From CAYZMS01 sp964479625 (GTDB taxonomy: Bacteria; Bacteroidota; Bacteroidia; Chitinophagales; Saprospiraceae): a stretch of 9,808 bases of DNA. Positions 7,045-9,808 of this stretch are shown piece after piece. The notes below the pieces were generated by a model, which had not been told where the DNA came from, made no database searches, and worked only from the letters and a program-made list of their open reading frames with translations. The stretch spans positions 1-9,808 of the forward strand of contig CAYZMS010000058.1 of assembly GCA_964479625.1 (NCBI GenBank). Direction: 5' to 3'. The first letter of the stretch is position 1, and each line of letters starts with the position of its first letter. Both the position numbers and the translations under genes were made by a program.

Positions 7045-7283
7045 AAGTATTTGTATGCTCAATTACAATTTCATTACTTGCCTTTAAAAATTAGCTTCTA
7101 CAGCTTAATCTTTCCAGGATTTGTCGTTACTTTCCATTTTGAACTGGCCCCATTCCTTTGGCATAGTCCTCTAAGGCTTAGGGCAATTTCTTCTCTGATG
7201 CCAGTGAAAGCGACTAAGTGCAAGCTACCCCACTTGGAAAATTCGGATAGTACATATTTTTTATAATCCTAACAATCAGTTTG
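7045..7283. other. Intergenic region with no confident promoter
   Basis: These 239 bp lie between the carrier gene's hairpin and the secreted protein gene. A TATAAT at 7262-7267 is too close to the ATG (16 bp) to be a normal promoter. The minus strand holds an open stretch of 56 codons (7098-7268) with no ATG; it may be a relic or chance (see findings). Confidence 0.4.
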
Positions 7284-9677
7284 ATGCGAAAAAATTTACG
7301 TAATTCAGCCAGTTTTAGGGGCTGGTCTGCCTTTGTAGTGGTGTTTTTCCTGGCTTTGTCCGGGCTTGAGGCTCAGTCCCACCTTTTAAGCATTGACAGT
7401 GCGTCCTCCGTCGGAGGGCTTTATGCGGTACAAGTTGCTCGCTTTGGCCCGGTTTGTGACCTGGAGTCCATTAGCGCCGAAATGGAATTGGTCGTAGACG
7501 GAACGGGTGGTAACACCGCCTGCGATGTGGTGACCAATGACCTGACCAATAAGATTGCCGTAATTGATCGGGGTGGTTGCGAATTTTCCGTTAAGGTTTT
7601 TAATGCTCAACAAGCCGGTGCCGTTGGAGCCATCGTATGTAATAATCTGCCTGTCACCGATCCCAATGGAGGTATTTTTTCCATGGCCGCAGGTACCTCT
7701 GCGGAACTGGTCAGCATTCCCTCTCTTATGTTAAGCCTGGAGGATTGTGATATCATTAAGCAAGAACTGGGCAACGGATTGGTGGCAAATATTAATGCCC
7801 GGGAAATTGATGATCAATTTACCGGGACTATCGTTTATGAGGAGAGTTTTTCCTGTGGATTGAATGGCTGGACGCCCTTGAATATTACCTGTGCCAGTGG
7901 AGCCACCCCAACTGTTGATATCTGGACCTGGGCAGAATATGGTGATGTAAGCGCTAACTGTTTTGCTGACGGTATTGGTTTTTTGACGACCCCTACGGCC
8001 TGGAACGGAGCTGCAGTGGTCAACTCCAACTTCCTGGATGATCCTGGAGCTGATTGTGGACTTGGCCTTGGAACGGGTGATTGCCCTATTTTGCAATTGG
8101 GTGGTTTGGTTAGCCCGGAAATTGACCTGACCAATACCCCAAGTGAAGAAGATTATACCTTAAGTTTTTATCAGGGAGCGCGGCATTTTGGGGAATCCTC
8201 ATACTTCGTATTATGGTCTACCGATGGCGGTGTTAATTGGGATACCGTTCAATTGAACCCTAATATTCAGACCTTTGATGAAATCGACCCTACGGTTGCT
8301 GAACTGTATTTCCAGGCTGTTCCCTTGACCGGCTCCTCTGGAGCTTCCAGTTTACAATTGCAATTCCTGTACCAAGGGGATTATTATTATTGGGGAGTTG
8401 ATGATATTCGGGTTACTGCAGGGCAAGTGGTGAACCTTGCTGTTACTGACTGGTATGCTCTGCCTCCCAACGCAGCTGTTCCTGCCAGCCAGGTAGAACC
8501 CTTCGATTTTATGGCGGATGTTCGGAACTCCGGAGCGGGGGCCGCGGAAAACGTCCAGTTAAATGTGGTAATTTTTGATGGTCAGGGTCAAGTTGTTCAC
8601 AGTCCTTCACTTGATTATGGAACGATCCCACCCAATACCCTTGATGAGAACAGGATCTTTTTTGATCCCTTTACTCCTCCCGGATCTCCCGAAACTTATT
8701 TAGGTGCTTATGTGGTAAGCTCAGAAGGCGGGGAGTTATCGGAAGTAGATAATTTACAGGAGTTTGAATTATTAGTCACAGATGACTTGTTCACCAAAGA
8801 ATTAGGACGGGAATTACGTTCTTTCTTCCCCAGTCCCAATCTTTGGGATGCTACAGAACCACACAGCGCCGCTTACGGGAATGTTTACCGGACTCCCAAC
8901 GGTGGAGGCTATGTCGTTAACAGCATAGAGTGTATTATTACAAACCCAGGTGAACTAGCAGGAATTGGAGGTAGTCTGGTTGCCAGCATCTATAAGTGGG
9001 AAGACATCAATAATGATCAGGCAGCTCAACCTGATGAGCGCGAAGCAATCGGGCAACAGATCTACACCATCACCGGAAATGAAAACCCTCCAGGGCAACT
9101 TGGACTAATTAGTATCCCTTTCGATGAATTGACCACCCCGGTAATGTTAGAGGATAATGCTACCTACCTCGCAGCAGTGGAGTATTTTGCATTTGATCAA
9201 ACAGATATTATCTTCCGTCATTCTACTGAATACGATTACCTCCCCAACCTGTTTTTAGGGGATACCTTACAATTCCCCGCATTCACCAATTTTACAGGCT
9301 TCGGAGCTGATCTCACTGCGGAAACTTACCAAATGTTTGGTTTTGACGGTCAGGTGCCTCCTGTTGTACGCTTACGTATCGATCAATCCACCAGCACTAA
9401 TGACCTACCTGACATTAGCAATGAGTTTGCTGTTTTTCCAAATCCTGCGAATGACCTGCTCCATGTCCAGTTCTTGCTGGAAGATCGTACCGACCTGGCG
9501 ACGGTTCGAATAATGGATGTGGCTGGAAAATTGATTCTGGAGGATCGGGTTAATAATTTGCAATCCCTTACCCGTCAGTACAACTTAAGTACTTTCGCCA
9601 ACGGTACTTACTTCCTTCAGGTTCGAACAGCTACCGGAGTAGGTACCCAGAAATTTGTTGTCCAGCACGAGGAATAA
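7284..9677 (+). CDS. Secreted modular protein with PA domain and T9SS type A C-terminal sorting domain
   Basis: This 797-residue protein begins with a signal peptide (hydrophobic core about 16-27, probable cleavage after LEAQ near residue 31). A protease-associated (PA) domain follows (about 40-170), with the typical KIAVIDRGGCEF and NAQQAGAVGAIVCNN motifs. Residues about 180-380 form a cysteine-rich, MAM/jelly-roll-like region (ESFSCGLNGWTP to YYYWGVDDIRV). A CARDB-like beta-sandwich comes next (about 383-500, NLAVTDWYALPPN to ADVRNSGAGAAENV), then a beta-rich region with KWEDINNDQ. Residues 715-797 are a T9SS sorting domain (FAVFPNPAND, MDVAGKLI, NGTYFLQV), which predicts export across the outer membrane and cell-surface attachment or release. 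No peptidase catalytic domain is present despite the PA module. The ATG at 7284 was taken; a TTG directly before it (7281) is possible but adds only one residue. Confidence 0.93.
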   Translation: MRKNLRNSASFRGWSAFVVVFFLALSGLEAQSHLLSIDSASSVGGLYAVQVARFGPVCDLESISAEMELVVDGTGGNTACDVVTNDLTNKIAVIDRGGCEFSVKVFNAQQAGAVGAIVCNNLPVTDPNGGIFSMAAGTSAELVSIPSLMLSLEDCDIIKQELGNGLVANINAREIDDQFTGTIVYEESFSCGLNGWTPLNITCASGATPTVDIWTWAEYGDVSANCFADGIGFLTTPTAWNGAAVVNSNFLDDPGADCGLGLGTGDCPILQLGGLVSPEIDLTNTPSEEDYTLSFYQGARHFGESSYFVLWSTDGGVNWDTVQLNPNIQTFDEIDPTVAELYFQAVPLTGSSGASSLQLQFLYQGDYYYWGVDDIRVTAGQVVNLAVTDWYALPPNAAVPASQVEPFDFMADVRNSGAGAAENVQLNVVIFDGQGQVVHSPSLDYGTIPPNTLDENRIFFDPFTPPGSPETYLGAYVVSSEGGELSEVDNLQEFELLVTDDLFTKELGRELRSFFPSPNLWDATEPHSAAYGNVYRTPNGGGYVVNSIECIITNPGELAGIGGSLVASIYKWEDINNDQAAQPDEREAIGQQIYTITGNENPPGQLGLISIPFDELTTPVMLEDNATYLAAVEYFAFDQTDIIFRHSTEYDYLPNLFLGDTLQFPAFTNFTGFGADLTAETYQMFGFDGQVPPVVRLRIDQSTSTNDLPDISNEFAVFPNPANDLLHVQFLLEDRTDLATVRIMDVAGKLILEDRVNNLQSLTRQYNLSTFANGTYFLQVRTATGVGTQKFVVQHEE

Positions 9678-9808
9678 AAGCTTTGTGAGGCCTTGGCCCA
9701 TATGGAAGCAATAAATAGGTTCCTAAACATGAGTCATCCCGAACTTTGAGCCTAAAGAGAAAAGAGGCAAGCGGAGATGGCTAATCGAAGTCTGTAGAGC
9801 GGTACCGA
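9678..9808. other. Downstream sequence without a recognised gene
   Basis: This is the 131 bp from the stop of the secreted protein to the window edge. There is no clear hairpin terminator and no coding stretch of convincing length on either strand. Confidence 0.5.

Noticed and set aside
7051..7266. Plus-strand open frame of 71 codons in the intergenic region
   Set aside because: TTG start, unusual hydrophobic and aromatic composition, and it shares codon register with the minus-strand open stretch; likely non-coding.
7262..7267. TATAAT as a sigma-70-type -10 element for the secreted protein gene
   Set aside because: It is only 16 bp from the ATG, and the nearest TTGGAA is 22 bp upstream; Bacteroidota promoters also use a different consensus.

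Overview
This window looks like chromosomal DNA from a member of the Bacteroidota, most likely the Saprospiria (Lewinella or Haliscomenobacter-like). The evidence is a secreted protein with a type IX secretion (T9SS) C-terminal sorting domain, DUF4340, DUF6265 and DUF1801 family proteins, weak or absent Shine-Dalgarno sequences, and a GH43 plus F5/8 C plus FnIII architecture typical of polysaccharide-degrading Bacteroidota. Taxonomy is inferred from family content only.

Left half (1 to 4741, all minus strand): a tightly packed five-gene run with gaps of 21, 40, 28 and 53 bp, probably one operon read from 4741 towards 1. In transcription order it holds a lipoprotein alpha/beta-hydrolase (broken), a DUF1801 protein (broken), a conserved protein of unknown function (intact), a DUF6265 lipoprotein (intact) and a GH43 glycosidase with F5/8 C and FnIII domains (broken). 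The three broken genes carry independent lesions of different kinds. These are single-base shifts in homopolymers, a 7-base deletion over a conserved GH43 motif, three in-frame stop codons, and substitutions at a catalytic serine and a metal-knuckle cysteine. Because the lesions are not all homopolymer shifts, real gene decay explains them better than sequencing error alone, although error cannot be excluded for the homopolymer cases.

Right half (4927 to 9677, all plus strand): four intact genes. Two adjacent membrane-anchored proteins (DUF4340, then a small coiled-coil protein of DUF7935 type) both appear to start at TTG. They are followed by a HesB/IscA-type iron-sulfur cluster carrier with a strong hairpin after it, and then a 797-residue secreted modular protein (signal peptide, PA domain, jelly-roll-like region, CARDB-like domain, T9SS sorting domain).

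The two halves diverge from a 185-bp intergenic region (4742 to 4926). No tRNA, rRNA, CRISPR array, insertion sequence or phage gene was seen. I found no evidence of a new defence or mobile system. The notable biology is the uneven decay of one operon next to an intact block.
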